Shown in pieces: positions 45,733 through 57,688 of a stretch of 64,000 nucleotides of DNA. The DNA is from Turritopsis dohrnii (Eukaryota > Cnidaria > Hydrozoa > Anthoathecata > Oceaniidae): positions 310,001-374,000 of the forward strand of contig BQMF02000208.1 in assembly GCA_027922465.2 (NCBI GenBank). The letters run 5' to 3'. Numbering within the stretch: the first letter of the stretch is position 1; each line of letters starts with the position of its first letter. Under the pieces are notes generated by a model. That model ran no database searches, was not told where the DNA came from, and saw only the letters and a list, made by a program, of their open reading frames with translations. The position numbers were made by a program, and so were the translations under genes.

Positions 45733-48700
45733 AAGAAAAGGTTAAAACTAACGACAGCAAAAACTAGAAAAAAACATACTAAAAATATAGTTAGAGTTTT
45801 GTAAATATTGAAAGGTCATGTAGAAGCGATTATAAATTGCCTTAGATATATATTATAATTATTATCAGTTAATACCCGTATGTTTCGAAATTTCTAAAAG
45901 AGATTTGATTGGTTGATTGTAATGAAGTCAATATCTGTTTATAAGTTAATTTGAAAACAATCAAAACTTCCGCGATTTTAACCATAATTTCAAGGACTTC
46001 TTGTCTTGTTAGCTTTCTTCGCCGTGTTGGCTAAGCCGAGAAGGCTTGGGACGAAGTTGTACATAATAGAGTGGAACGTTTGAGGCCTCGTCCTGCAAAG
46101 AGGGGTTTGTCATAGAATTTTTTGTGCTGTACTTGAAATCTATTTTGTCATTGTGCCAATTATTAGTGCCAATGTTTCAGCACTTTCTTTCAAACTTTGA
46201 AGATAACGAAATTTTAATTTCTAAATTGAAGTTTTTTCTGCATTATTTTTCATCATCATTTTTTTTTTCTTTTACCAACAAAAATGAAAAGTGACATTTT
46301 CTGAAAAAGGAATACCTACCACTCAAGGAAAAAACAAGCGAATTATGGATTATAAGTTTATTATGGGAAATGAAGTTTTTAAATTCTCGATATAGAAGGT
46401 TCTTAAGGATTAAATGGATAAAGTTTATGACAGGAAGAGGGAATGTTTTTATTTTATAGTCCCTCTTCTTTTAAATCTGTTTTATTGTATATAGCTTGAA
46501 AAGAAAGATAATACAGATAATACAGTCTTCGTTCCACATTAGCTTTACCGTTTCGCAATTTTTCATAAGTAAACGTAAAATGATTTCAGATGTGAAATGT
46601 TTATGGCGGACTTAAATAACATAATTCAAATAGGAAGGGCGTTTGTTTTAGCGCCCTTCTCCAAGGCACTTAGGCACGTAAAATTTACGCCATGTTGTTA
46701 GAAATAGAATATAACGTTATTAGAGTAAAAAGAAGGGAATGACATGAGAACGACTTTTCCGTGTAACCGTGTCACCAAATTTCCTGGTTTCGTTTATATT
46801 GAATGGACACGCATGACGACCTTGTTGACGCTACGAGGACTTTCAATGCTTATTGTCAATTCTTGGTTGCTTACATTTACCGAAACAAAACATATTTAAA
46901 CAATCATCTTTTGAACATAAACAAACAGTTTGTATGCCTCCAAAAGCGTTTTGATTCTTTACAACTGCACAACGTATCTTTGTATGTCTGACCTGTTATT
47001 TCTTGACAACAGATATCAAATGTTTCCAGCATAAATACAAAAGAATATAGATAAAAAAGAATACAGGATTTAGTAATCGTCTTTTACAAATGAAACAAAA
47101 TCTGCATCTTTTTGATTTCAAAACATTTCCGTCGACTGTTTATTGTTTTGTCATGTTCACGATACGTAGAAAAGGAAAAGGGTTATTTTTAGTATTCTAT
47201 TTTTAAGTTTTTGTTTAATAAACACTTCAATAAATCCAGGCGTTCACTTCTCCTTCTTTTCATCTTTCATTCTTAAATATAAATGGAACCACAAGCAAGT
47301 AATCGCATCAGGGTCAGTGATCTTTCTTATGGACCCTTTTTAGGTCGACCTTTATCGCTCTTATTTCTCAAAAGTCCAATGTCTAATACTCAAAAAGGCA
47401 AAAGATAATTCAGTCCTATACGACTCTTCATAAGAATAACCATCTTTAAGAGACACCCTTACATCAGATATGACCGGCTAAAAAAGAACCAATAATATGT
47501 TTCGAAATGTTCGAAGTATTTTTTTGGCGGGAAAGCGATTGAGATTTGTTCACCAGTAATCTTCTTCAACTCCCAAGAATTTGGCAAGTTGGTGTTAATT
47601 AGTTATACACGGATGACACAATGAAGTTTGTTTGAGCTAATCTGTGACTAAAGTTTGTAATGTTCTGGATTGTTTGAAGATTCTGATGAAGTCCATTTGA
47701 GAAATAATATTTACCTTCTTCTGTTTGTGTTAGCATATAAATAAAATGATTGAAGAGAGTGGCAGGGCTTCAAAATTGATGAGGTAGCTTGCTGTTTGGG
47801 GAATTAATAAACATTCCAGATCAGATCACCTGATTTTTTTATGACGAGGGCAGTTTCATGGGTCATTTTCATAGATCATTCCCCTGCAAAAAAGATGGTC
47901 GTTCAGAATTATGTAGATATGTTTGGTAGGGAAAACAAAACACAAGAGCTGGTTCTTAAGCGATCTCTTAATGTGGTTATTCCATCAGAAAAATGAAAAA
48001 AATCAAATTAATCAATAAGTAAATACGAGAGTAAATAAAACAAGATGGCTGTGATCCGGATATGTATACTTTGCCTGATCTGTTTACCAAAGCATCACAA
48101 TTTGACATTGTCGGAAAATAAAAATAAGATTAGCGAAGATTTATATGACATTCGTGCAAATCTTTTGGCAAAGCGAAATGATATTTTTTCTACAACTATA
48201 GCAAAACCTCACTATATCATATTTTAAATTCTTTAATATCGTATTTAAGTTCGAAGTGGTGCCTACAACAAAGGAGATATTCATTTTAGTCAAAGCTGAT
48301 CTTTTAGCGTAGAAGATCGATTTCCAAACATGAAAAAAAAAAATGATTAAAAAATATAGATAAAAATGATAAAAACAACAAAAGTAATAATAGTCAAAGT
48401 TTTTCAAGTTTTTTCAAAGAAATCGTTTTAATCTTGATCATATTAATCTCACGAATTGCAATAATAAAAAAAACAAATTGGATAATGTTTTGAAAAACAG
48501 ATCAAAGAAACAACAACAACAACAAAAAGACTGATGATCAGAATGCAAGTACTTTCTGCCTGGGAAATAATTCATGTCACATAAATATGATGTCATTCAA
48601 CGTTTGGCTGTATGTTTACAAACTAATAAATCAAACCAAGTGCTTATGAAGAGTTGTTTGTTCTGCAATGAGAATTCGATACTTGACTAAAGCTCATGTG

Positions 48701-48919
48701 TTGAAACCGAAAAACCGCAAGTTACTCAAGTTCCTTTCTTGAGTTTCAGGTCACCTGATAATATTTCATCTGTCATCATATTTTGATTACGTCATTTTCT
48801 TTGACTCCCAAAACAATCCATAATCACGTTATGGCGCCTTTACTTTCCATTGCAGGGCGTTTTGTGGTGAGCGTCAATCGAATGTAAAGAACACCCAACT
48901 GGTCGTTTTTTTCAACCTG
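45733..48919. other. intergenic, no gene recognised
   Basis: 3' UTR of the receptor gene, then AT-rich spacer. A strong small hairpin (GAAGGGCG, loop, CGCCCTTC) lies near 46633-46658. Short frames at 46803 and 48045 have no support. Confidence 0.4.
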
Positions 48920-51513
48920 TCAGGATGACAGGACGCTTTCGGGATTTTTGATGATGTCATGGATTTTCTCTTGCATCGAGTTCAAGTCCGGTCGTCCGAT
49001 TTCATCAAACAGATTAATTAAGGGAAAATCGGGTGGCTGCATGAAATATGAGGGACATACGCCATCTTGCAGGTAGTTATAAATGCGTCTTAGCAGACTT
49101 AAAAATCTTATAGCAACTTTGGAGTCGTCCCATTCTTTCAAACGAGAGTGTGCATCGATTTCATGGAAGAAAATGATTTTCAAATGATACGGTGAAAGAA
49201 GGCTGAGCATCGGTTCATTATCACGGATTTCCGTTAATATCCGTAACAGTGTGATACGGCAGCCGTCTGCAACCGTTCGCATTTTGTTCTTTTCGGCCAC
49301 GAAGAACGATAACTTCCAGCGCACTTTCAAATGCTTTTTTTCTTGCTTCCCATTATCAGCTACAAGTTCGAACGGGTTCGAGTTAGTCAAGGGTACTGCA
49401 ACGACGTGTGTCGACGACGGACAGCTTTTCATTGACAAGTCAGTCCGGCAGTCGGGTATTGAGAAGGAGGGGAGAAGCTTCACTCTTATTTTATTGTTAA
49501 TTCTGACGACGACAGTACAGAAACCTTCTTCCAATTCTAAAGATTCTAAACCAGTTGGCAGTTTCTCTTTGGCGTTTGCAGCAATGTATTTGCGTAAGAC
49601 ATTGACAGCCCTTTTGACATAGTGATGCAGCAACTTAATAACACGCTTCGGCGAAATACATTGGCTGTTGCGATCCATGCAATCGTCCCACGAGCCATGC
49701 TCAATGGGCTGAATTCGAGGAAAAAGCGGGTGTTCATATCGTAGAAGATGTATAGCGTTGTTTAGGCCAATGGGAAGTTGAAGTATCAGATCAAAGTCGA
49801 TACTGTCGTTAGCGTGGAGACCGTCATAAGGGATACCGTGTGGAACTAGACTGTTTGCACGAAATCGAGAATCTGCGGTTTGGATTTTCCGAATGATTTT
49901 ATAGGCGACATTGTAAGCAATTTGTTCGCTTTCGATCTTACGTGCAAGACTGACTCGAGCGTTTTTTTCATAGAAGTTATGCAGAAGTGTGTTTAACTTT
50001 GGAAAATCACGTTTTGTTGTGTCGACATCGGAAAATCCTGAAAGAAAATATTTCGTTGAAAAGATTTACAGTAATTACGGGCAATTCCAGGTAAATGAAG
50101 GTAAAAAGATCAAACTTAAGAATCTTAAATCTATTTAGAATTATCATCATTCGGTCCAATTGACAACAAACCCTGGATTAAATATGTCGATTTTTTTTTA
50201 AAAAAGTGTTTTATTTCATCTACTACACGTGGATAGTTTAATACAATACACAAACCACAAGCAAGTGTGAACATGGATATGAAAGAATATGAGTCACCAA
50301 CTACGTCTATTTGTCACTCACACGCCCTTCACTTTTTTCGTTTGTGATGTTCATTTAAAAACCACAGTTCAAAACCACACCTTTCATTTTGTTAAATGGC
50401 ATAGACGATATAGCGAAAAATTTTTTTTTGAAAAAGAGAGATTAAAGTTCGACATTCTTCTGTCGAAAACCTATACGTAGATTTTATCGGTTCTAGGACA
50501 ATTCTCCCCCTGGAAAATTGTCCCCCTGGATGACCCCCTCCCCCTGGAAAATTCAATTTTGCAGGGGTTAATTATCCGGGGGGCATTCTCCCCCTGGAAA
50601 ATTGCCCCCTGGATGACCCCCCCCCTGGAAAATTCAATTTTGCAGGGGTTAATTATCCGGGGGGCAATCCTCAGGGGGAGGGGGCAATTTTCCAGGGGGG
50701 GGGGGGGGGGGGGGGGGGGATTGTCCTGACACCGATTTTATCACCATTCGAATTGCCATCTAAATCGCTTTTGGAGAAATGTGCTCTTGTGTCCTGGTAA
50801 AACGAAGAAATTTAAAATCTTCCCCGTTGTTCAAACGAATGAAAATGGGAAGATGAGAATAGCAATCTTCGGTGATGTGTCATGTATCCGATACTATTGA
50901 AATATTGCTTTCTTTTATGATGGCTGTGAATTTATGATTATGCTGACCACGAACCTTCTAACCTTTTAAGTCCTGTTTCCGTTCACTAAGGTTGTGCAAA
51001 TATGCTGACAAAGTAACGTTGAGTGAATGATAATAGAGAAATAGCGCTCCATAACCCAGCTTATGAAGGTATATTGATACTTTATTATTGAGTCGATAAT
51101 AAATTACTCGGTCAGCAATTTATCAAAAGATGCGGCAATTATTAGCTATTGCTTGAAATCTCAACTGCGTCTGTAGAGTATCAAAATATCAAGGATAACT
51201 ACTTATCTATACCTACTAATCTACATTGCAGAATAAAGGCTCGAAGTTTCATAAAGGCAAGAAAAAAGTGTTTTCTGCGAAGAATTTCAAAATACACGTT
51301 GATACTGAGAAGCCTTTGTAGACCCAGTTCCAATAAGATTTTAATTATTTTGTAGACTAGTATCGATAACAGAAAATATGAAAATATATAGATGTAAAAA
51401 AATACAAACAGATCAAATCTTAACGAATTTGATAGCAGATATAAAATACCTTCATCAGATAAGACTTCGTTTTGATTCACAGCTTTGCTTCTCGCCACTT
51501 TTTCCGCCATCAT
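48920..51513 (-). CDS. Mab-21 family / cGAS-like nucleotidyltransferase-fold protein
   Basis: Two exons: 51450-51513 (ATG at 51513 or 51510) and 50037-48920, joined through a split Gly codon, for 393 residues. The N-terminal half holds PHGIPYDGLHANDSIDFDLI. G89-I90 and D102-x-D104 have exactly the spacing of the GS and ExD motifs of cGAS (G212-S213, E225-x-D227), with the Ser replaced by Ile. The C-terminal Mab-21 helical domain shows WKLSFFVAE, GCRITLLRILTEIRD, SPYHLKIIFFHE and the GVCPSYFMQP block. Members are either innate-immune cyclic-dinucleotide synthases (cGLRs) or non-catalytic Mab-21/ITPRIP proteins. The DxD pair argues for metal binding; the Ile in the GS motif argues against full activity. 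No signal peptide was seen. The 1.4-kb intron carries a G-rich MITE. Confidence 0.82.
50481..50745. mobile_element. G-rich MITE with 25-base G run
   Basis: ATTTTATCGGTTCTAGGACA at the left pairs with TGTCCTGACACCGATTTTAT at the right. The body is a tandem duplication of a unit of about 83 bp rich in CCCCCTGGAAAATT, followed by its inverse and an uninterrupted G run at 50695-50719. It lies in the intron of the Mab-21-like gene. Confidence 0.75.
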
Positions 51514-52834
51514 TTCGAACGTTACGAAATCAACATGAAATCAACATGAAATCAAACCTTGTTAGAATCGTTTTCAATCATTAATCGTACGTTTAAGAAT
51601 ATTTGATTTTTGTAGGATGTCCACATGGATTTACAACTTCAAATTCTTGAAATATTGAAGAGGCTCAGAAGGTTTAGATTTTCAAAACATTGTCAACTCA
51701 TGCAATTGAATTTCAATTATTATGGTTGAATGTTATATCTCGACATTTATAAGTTTAAATTTATTTTTTAATATTACATCGTCTTTAAGATAATTATCCC
51801 TTTATTTTTTTCAACAAACGAATCTTATTAGGTTTAATTACAATACAAGATCTCAATACATGAAAAAATTCAAACTGCATTTCTAGAAGATAAAGTACTT
51901 TAGTGAACGGGAAATGCCATTTTGAATTAATATTCAATACAAAACTTTCTTTACAGCTAAAACTAAAAAAACTCCAAGTGGTAGCTAACAGTGCCGGATA
52001 TTCAAAAGACATAAGGGCCTTTTTCCATTACACAGAAACATCGTCACCACCATGGCAACAATGACGTAGCTTTTCTTTTAAAGGTTGATTCTTACTAGTG
52101 TGAGAATTAAATATTAAATAAAACAAGTTAAAACATAGCAGACATAACAAACCATTTTCATTGTTGTACATATATTTTTTTTGTCTAACCTTTGAGTAAC
52201 ATCTTAAGTGACTTCTTTTCTTTCAGATGAAGTGTTCTTCAAATCAGTTCCAGAAACAGACCTTTCCGAATTTGTGTTTAAACACCGTGTTATAGCCCCT
52301 AAGTTTCGCCTCTTTTTTAAACTCTTAATTACTTTAAATTATTCCACTGGGGAACTGAAAGAACGAGTAATCATTACTTACTGAAAACATGAAATTAGAA
52401 AAACAATAAAAAACATAGAAACGAGGGGAAACTTGATAACTAAGCATTAACTCGACATTTAAACAGAAATTCGGAAAAGGTGATTGAATCAAAATCTGTC
52501 TATCGGAAACGTTGTGTGAGGGGTGATCAATCTCTGACCTTTTTTGAGCATTATAAATACGGAATAAACTCGTCATCTATGAAAGAGACTGCCCAGTGGT
52601 CACTATCGTCAAAAATCTTCATCTTCATCACTGCGATGAAGAGTATTGAAATACTGTGTATGTTTCAATAGAAATGCATTCCTTCGCAGTGATTTTTCAA
52701 CAAACTTGTCCACTAAACTATCAAAAGAGACAACTGATATAACATTGCCAGTGCATGATATACACAATGTAAAGTTTTTTAGTAGCTAAGTGTGTATTAT
52801 TACAGAGTTCTTCTACTCAACGTAAAATAAAGTT
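51514..52834. other. intergenic, no gene recognised
   Basis: This should include the promoter of the Mab-21-like gene. Nothing else was recognised. Confidence 0.4.
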
Positions 52835-52835
52835 G

Positions 52836-54817
52836 GTCAAGACGCTGGTATTGAAGCTGCTATACATTCTATGCACGACATATTTGATGAAGAAGACACA
52901 GAAGCTGTTCTCCTGATAGATGCAACAAATGCTTTCAATGTTATCAACAGAAATGTCTTTCTTCATAATATCCGTGTCGTATGTCCAGAAATCGCGATCT
53001 TTGTGACAAACTGCTACTCAAAACCTTCTAGGCTGTTTGTAATTGGTGGTGTAGAAATTTTATCAGCTGAGGGAACTACTCAGGGTGATCCGGTTGCAAT
53101 GGCAGTATACGCCACAGGAATCATACCAATGCTCCTGTTTATACTTGAATTAACCGATCCTCTTCCAGGGAAACAAACAAAATCAGTTGCACTTGCTGAT
53201 GATCTAACCAGCGGCTGGTTCGATTGACAACTTGAAAGTTTGGTGGAAACACTTAAATGATCTTGGTCCAAAATTTGGATACCATCCAAATGCATCAAAA
53301 TGTTGGCTGATTGTAAAGAGTCATCTTGAATCTAAAGCAAAAGCGGTATTTTCCGACACTGAAGTTAAATTGACAACTGATGGCAAACGACATCTCGGTG
53401 CTGTAATTGGTACGGATATTTACAAGAACGAATATGTAAGTGAAAAAATCGACAATCTATGTAAAGAACTACTTACACTTTGCGGGTTTTCAAGATCAGA
53501 TCCTCAGTCTGGATATTGCTGTTTTGTAAGTGGCTTCAGACACAAACTTACATATTTGATGAGAACTGTACCAAATATAAGCCATCTGTTTCGACCATTG
53601 GATGACATTGTTCTAACGAAGTTCATCCCTATAATTACGGGTGGAATACAAATCAACAACAACCAAAGGAAGTTATTATCACTTCCTGTCAAGGACGGAG
53701 GCCTGGCACTTCCAATTTTTGCTGACATCGCTGAAATCGAATACAACAACTCACGATTCATCACACAAAATCATTGTCACCACATCAAAAACCAGAGTCG
53801 AAAATATCTTAAAGATGAAGATACCCTAACAAGAAAGATGAAAATAAAGAAAGATAGAAGAGATCGAGTAAACGACATAAAGAATCAACTGAACGATCAA
53901 ATGAGTAAAGAACAAACACGCTTGTTTACTCTTAGTCAAGAGAATGGAGCATCTTCTTGGTTATCGACCTTACCAATAAAAGAAGAAAGTTTCCACCTCA
54001 CCAAACAAGCATTTACAGATCTCCTCAGAATTCGTTATGGTTGGCAGCTACAAAACTTCCCAACCAACTGTGAATGTGGATCCAATTTTACGATCGATCA
54101 TGCGCTATCATGTAAAAAGGGTGGATTCGTTACGCTCCGTCATAATGATATTCGAAACACCACGGCAAAGCTTTTATCTGAAGTATGTCACGAGGTAAAG
54201 ATCGAACCAACATTACAACCTTTAGTCAATGATCAATTGGAAACCGTTGCAAATGTTGCAGATCAAGCACGATCAGATATATGTGCGCGTGGCTTCTGGA
54301 TCTCTGGTCAAATGGCATTTTATGATGTTAGGGTCTTTAACCCATTGGCTAAACGATACAGAGATGTAGAACTACCTACATGTTATCGTGTGAACGAGAA
54401 GGAGAAGAAGAATCAATATAACGGCAGAATCATGAATGTTGAACATGGTAGTTTCACACCTCTCGTCTTTGCGGCAACCGGTGGAATGGGTCGAGAATGC
54501 TCGAAGTTTTTCGATCGACTGGCAGACATGATAGCAGAGAAAAGACATTTACACAAGTCCAAAATAACATCATACATCAAACGCAAAATGAATTTTTCCT
54601 TGATAAGATCTCTGGTTAGATGTATTCGTGGAAGTAGATCAATATACGGGAACGTAAAAATGATCAATGACGCAGCAGTCTGCGAACAGCGGGCTACTGT
54701 TGTCAATCATTAAGTAAATTATATCTCTGATAATATATGTAAATAATATATAATAAATAATATCATATCTTGTAATAAATATTATGTTTATTAAAAAAAA
54801 AAAAAAAAAAAAAAAAA
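52836..54817 (+). mobile_element. 5'-truncated non-LTR retrotransposon with poly(A)
   Basis: Coding homology begins abruptly at about 52836 in the middle of a reverse transcriptase domain (VGQDAGIEAAIHSMHDIF). It runs to the stop at 54711-54713, followed by an 80-bp 3' UTR and a 25-base A run (54793-54817). RT blocks are LLIDATNAFN (motif A), EGTTQGDPVAMAVYA (motif B) and ALADDLT (motif C). The thumb region follows, then CECGSNFTIDHALSC (a CCHC finger), SDICARGFW, FYDVRVF and a conserved TPLVFAATGGMGRE tail. The finger followed by a PD-(D/E)xK-like region suggests a restriction-like-endonuclease non-LTR element (R2-like side of the tree). Truncation at the 5' end plus a tail is the usual outcome of target-primed reverse transcription. 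Confidence 0.85.
52859..54713 (+). pseudogene. reverse transcriptase-endonuclease polyprotein, one frameshift
   Basis: The frame that starts in the RT palm ends at a TGA at 53225-53227, just after the catalytic ADD. The next frame (53232 on) continues the same protein for 493 residues. The join lies in AGCGGCTGG near 53211, where one extra G explains the break; the neighbouring frame reads AGSIDNLKVWW. Otherwise the protein is intact, so the copy is young apart from its truncation. The full polypeptide would have carried out target cleavage and reverse transcription of its own RNA. Confidence 0.85.
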
Positions 54818-55248
54818 GTTGAAACAAAGCATATGGTTGCTGTTCGTTAGAGACCCGATTGAGTATGTTAATTTTAAGCAGGCCGCACGTGGTACCCTGA
54901 AAATAATAATCTTCTAAATTATTTCGGCAGCTTGAGAAAAAATTGTAAGAGAGATCACATCCTGAATAAGATACTTTTTCTGGTTCCAATCATTTTGAGA
55001 CATCCTGTACACATTTTTTATTAATATTGGCGCTGAGACCCCCGAATTGATATTTAAAAACATAAAAGTTAAACGTTTTTCGTGAACACACAGCTTAAAT
55101 TTGTTTATTGTTTTCCAAATTGCATTGTTTCAAAAAGTCTTTTCTTTTCATTCACATCTTAATCGACCATTAAAAATTTAATTACATTTTTCCAAGACAT
55201 TTTCCTTATTTTTTCAAAGATCACTTTTTCATTTTTCACAAAAATATA
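54818..55248. other. non-coding, nothing recognised
   Basis: Spacer after the retrotransposon tail. No gene or repeat was recognised. Confidence 0.4.
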
Positions 55249-55714
55249 CTACACGTTTTTTTTTTTATTAGAACACCTAAATTTTGGCTGACCCTGGATG
55301 TGCTTATTTTTTCAGTAAATTTGTGCCTCAGATGTTCTTATTGACGTTCTTAATACGAAATCAAATATCTGAAGAAAAAAATTGCGCCTTTATAATAGAT
55401 TCGATATTTTAACACACGTATCGGAAAATACAAGGTGTTTTTCAGCGACGAAGATGAGGACTTCGTCGGAGTAGAAGAGTTTGATGGTGTAGAAGTGGTG
55501 TTGCTGTAGGAACTTTAAAACCTTTTGTACGCATTTTTCCGATTACTTTAAAAACGTAAAAATATTTTATCTTTTAAATGATTTATGTCTCAATTCCATG
55601 TACTAATTTTTTAGCTTCGAGGCTGGGCATGTTCTTACGATGTTCTTAATTTTTTGCCGAATTTCAGCCTAAATGTTCTTATAAACTGGGTTCTAATAAA
55701 AAAAAAAACGTGTA
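55249..55714. mobile_element. MITE with CTACACG ends and GTTCTTA repeats
   Basis: CTACACGTTTTTTTTTTTAT at the left and its inverse at the right (ending ACGTGTAG) bound 466 bp. The word ATGTTCTTA recurs at least four times subterminally in both arms. A small acidic frame in the middle (SDEDEDFVGVEEFDG) after a TTTTTCAG acceptor-like site may be the remnant of the transposase gene of the full-length element. Confidence 0.78.
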
Positions 55715-55929
55715 GTCGAAACAACTTGAAAATGGCTTTCTATTGATGTACAAGTTATTTTGAAATTCGGTATATTCATTTAAAAAAAACAGTTTTGAAA
55801 TTTCCGTTTCCAACATTCTGAAACACACCGTGCAATATAAAAATTTCTCAAAACTCCCAAAAGATACAAGGTGTTGAATCATAATTTCATTATCAATACT
55901 CAAAATCTTATACTCGTCTTTAGTGTTTA

Positions 55930-56030
55930 CCCAGCGGGCAAATTTGTTGAAGAATCTCTGCGAACGAGTGCATTACTATAGAAACATACACATAATTTCA
56001 ATGATAATGCTCTTCGTCGTAGTGAGTTTT
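55930..56030. repeat. interspersed repeat copy 2
   Basis: Collinear with 16652-16745: both read ACCCAGC, then CAAATTTGTTGAA, AATCTCTGC, ATAGAAA (or GTAGAAA) and ATACACA. The copies differ by roughly one base in five. Confidence 0.65.
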
Positions 56031-56183
56031 TGATGATTTTGGGTAGTGATGGCTTCGATTGTCACTAAATAATTTAAGAAGGCCATTATTATAATGTGCC
56101 GCTAATGCTTAACTTTACATTACATCCAGTGAAATGATCAGAAAGAACAGGTCTTTATCGGTAAAGTAGATGTTGCTTTTGTC

Positions 56184-57441
56184 TGTGTTAAAGTCCACTT
56201 TGCAATAACCGTTCCACTTTGTAATACCTGTCTCGATTTGTAATAAAATTTTCCCACTTTGTAATACCTGTCCCGTTTTGTAATAAAATTATCCCACTTT
56301 GTAATACCTGTCCCGTTTTGTAGTAAAATCGTCCCTATTTGTAATAAAAAAGCTGTCCCACTTTGTAATAAGGATTGTCCCACTTTGTAATACCAAAAGA
56401 TTGTCCCACTTTGTAATAACCACATTTTCTACTTTGTAATATCCTCGGAGAATTTTTTCAAACAGGAAGAAGCAACCCCAAACTAACGTCGTAATTTACT
56501 GTAGGAGCAGATGTTGGAATTATTTGCAATATTCATCTGGGGATTTGGAATTTATTATTTTAGTCGCGATAAAAACGTAGGCAAAATTAAGCCTTAGCGT
56601 ACAGCGTAATATCGTGCGTTATTCATATATCGCGTGTCTTATCACAACTACTTTTCATCGCTTTTCATCGATATCTTAACGCTAAGGTATGCGAACAGAT
56701 TATAAATGTAATGATGGTATTTGTAAAAAGAGAGAAAGAAGAATTAAAAAACAGTTATTTCAAATTATAATACATCGCAATTATCTGCACAAAGTAGTTT
56801 CTCGGTACACTATACACCTTTCCCGAGTTTGTTTTTATATGTCGTAACATGGCTGTAATGTCAGTACGGGCCTCGTCTCTGTCTTGATAATTACCGAAAA
56901 TTTTCCCACTGCGATTTGCAAATGAGCAAAATTGTTAACCTCATAATTGCCAAATAACAAAAGAATACATCAAAACGAGGCTCGTGCTGACACTACACCC
57001 AGAATACGACATATAAAAACGAACTCGGGAAAGGTGTATTATTAGATCCCGCTTTGTCAAGAAATACATGCCTATTTCAAAAAGATACATCAAGTATGTG
57101 CTGTATGAACTGTAAATTTCATATGTTTTTTGTCCTTTGTTTTTTGTTTTTTTTATTCTTCCAAAAACGTCATCTGTAATTAACATGTTACATGTCACGC
57201 ACAACTGGACAAAATCAGATGGAAATATTTGTGTAGATAAAGTAAAGAAGTAATGGTAATATTCAACACAAATGAAAATGTCCCGATCACTAACAACTAC
57301 TTGCTGGGTGGAAGCTTTGTTGAACTTGTACTACAACCAGGTTATCATTTTTTTTGGTATTACAAAGCGGGACAATTTTATTACAAAACGGGACAGGTAT
57401 TACAAAGTGGAACGGTTATTACAAAGTGGGCTTTAACAGTC
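56184..57441. mobile_element. 1.26-kb inverted-repeat element with tandem-repeat ends
   Basis: The left end (TGTTAAAG-like, then CCACTTTGTAATAACCGTTCC-type units, 56184-56440) is inversely repeated at the right (57354-57441). Both arms are arrays of an 18-40-bp motif, CCACTTTGTAATACCTGTCC. The left has more units (about nine) than the right (about four). Frames across the arms only encode this repeat. Confidence 0.82.
56808..57044. mobile_element. inner palindromic MITE
   Basis: ATACACCTTTCCCGAGTTTG, followed by TTTTTATATGTCGTA, is paired with its inverse at about 56984-57044. The arms are about 65 bp, including GTGTCAG and GCCTCG. It is nested in the preceding element. Confidence 0.82.
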
Positions 57442-57688
57442 TGTAAACAATTTTGCTTCGAAAGGTTATATCCACTTTGCTTCGAAGAGTCTACACTTTC
57501 CAGATTACTGAAGGATTTAGGGAGATCTTAGTTGCTGAGTTATGACAGTTAGTACTTTTGCCTGCCGATTTTGATACACACTATAGTGAGCAAAAACACT
57601 TAAAAAATTAAAAATCTGCCATAACTTTGATAGAAATTCAATGGTCATAGAATATACTTAAGATATATAAGTGCCAATATTATTCATA

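Noticed and set aside
56138..56425. Minus-strand frame with repeated LLQSGT/YYKVGQ
   Set aside because: It is encoded entirely by the tandem arm of the inverted-repeat element and is not protein-like outside it.
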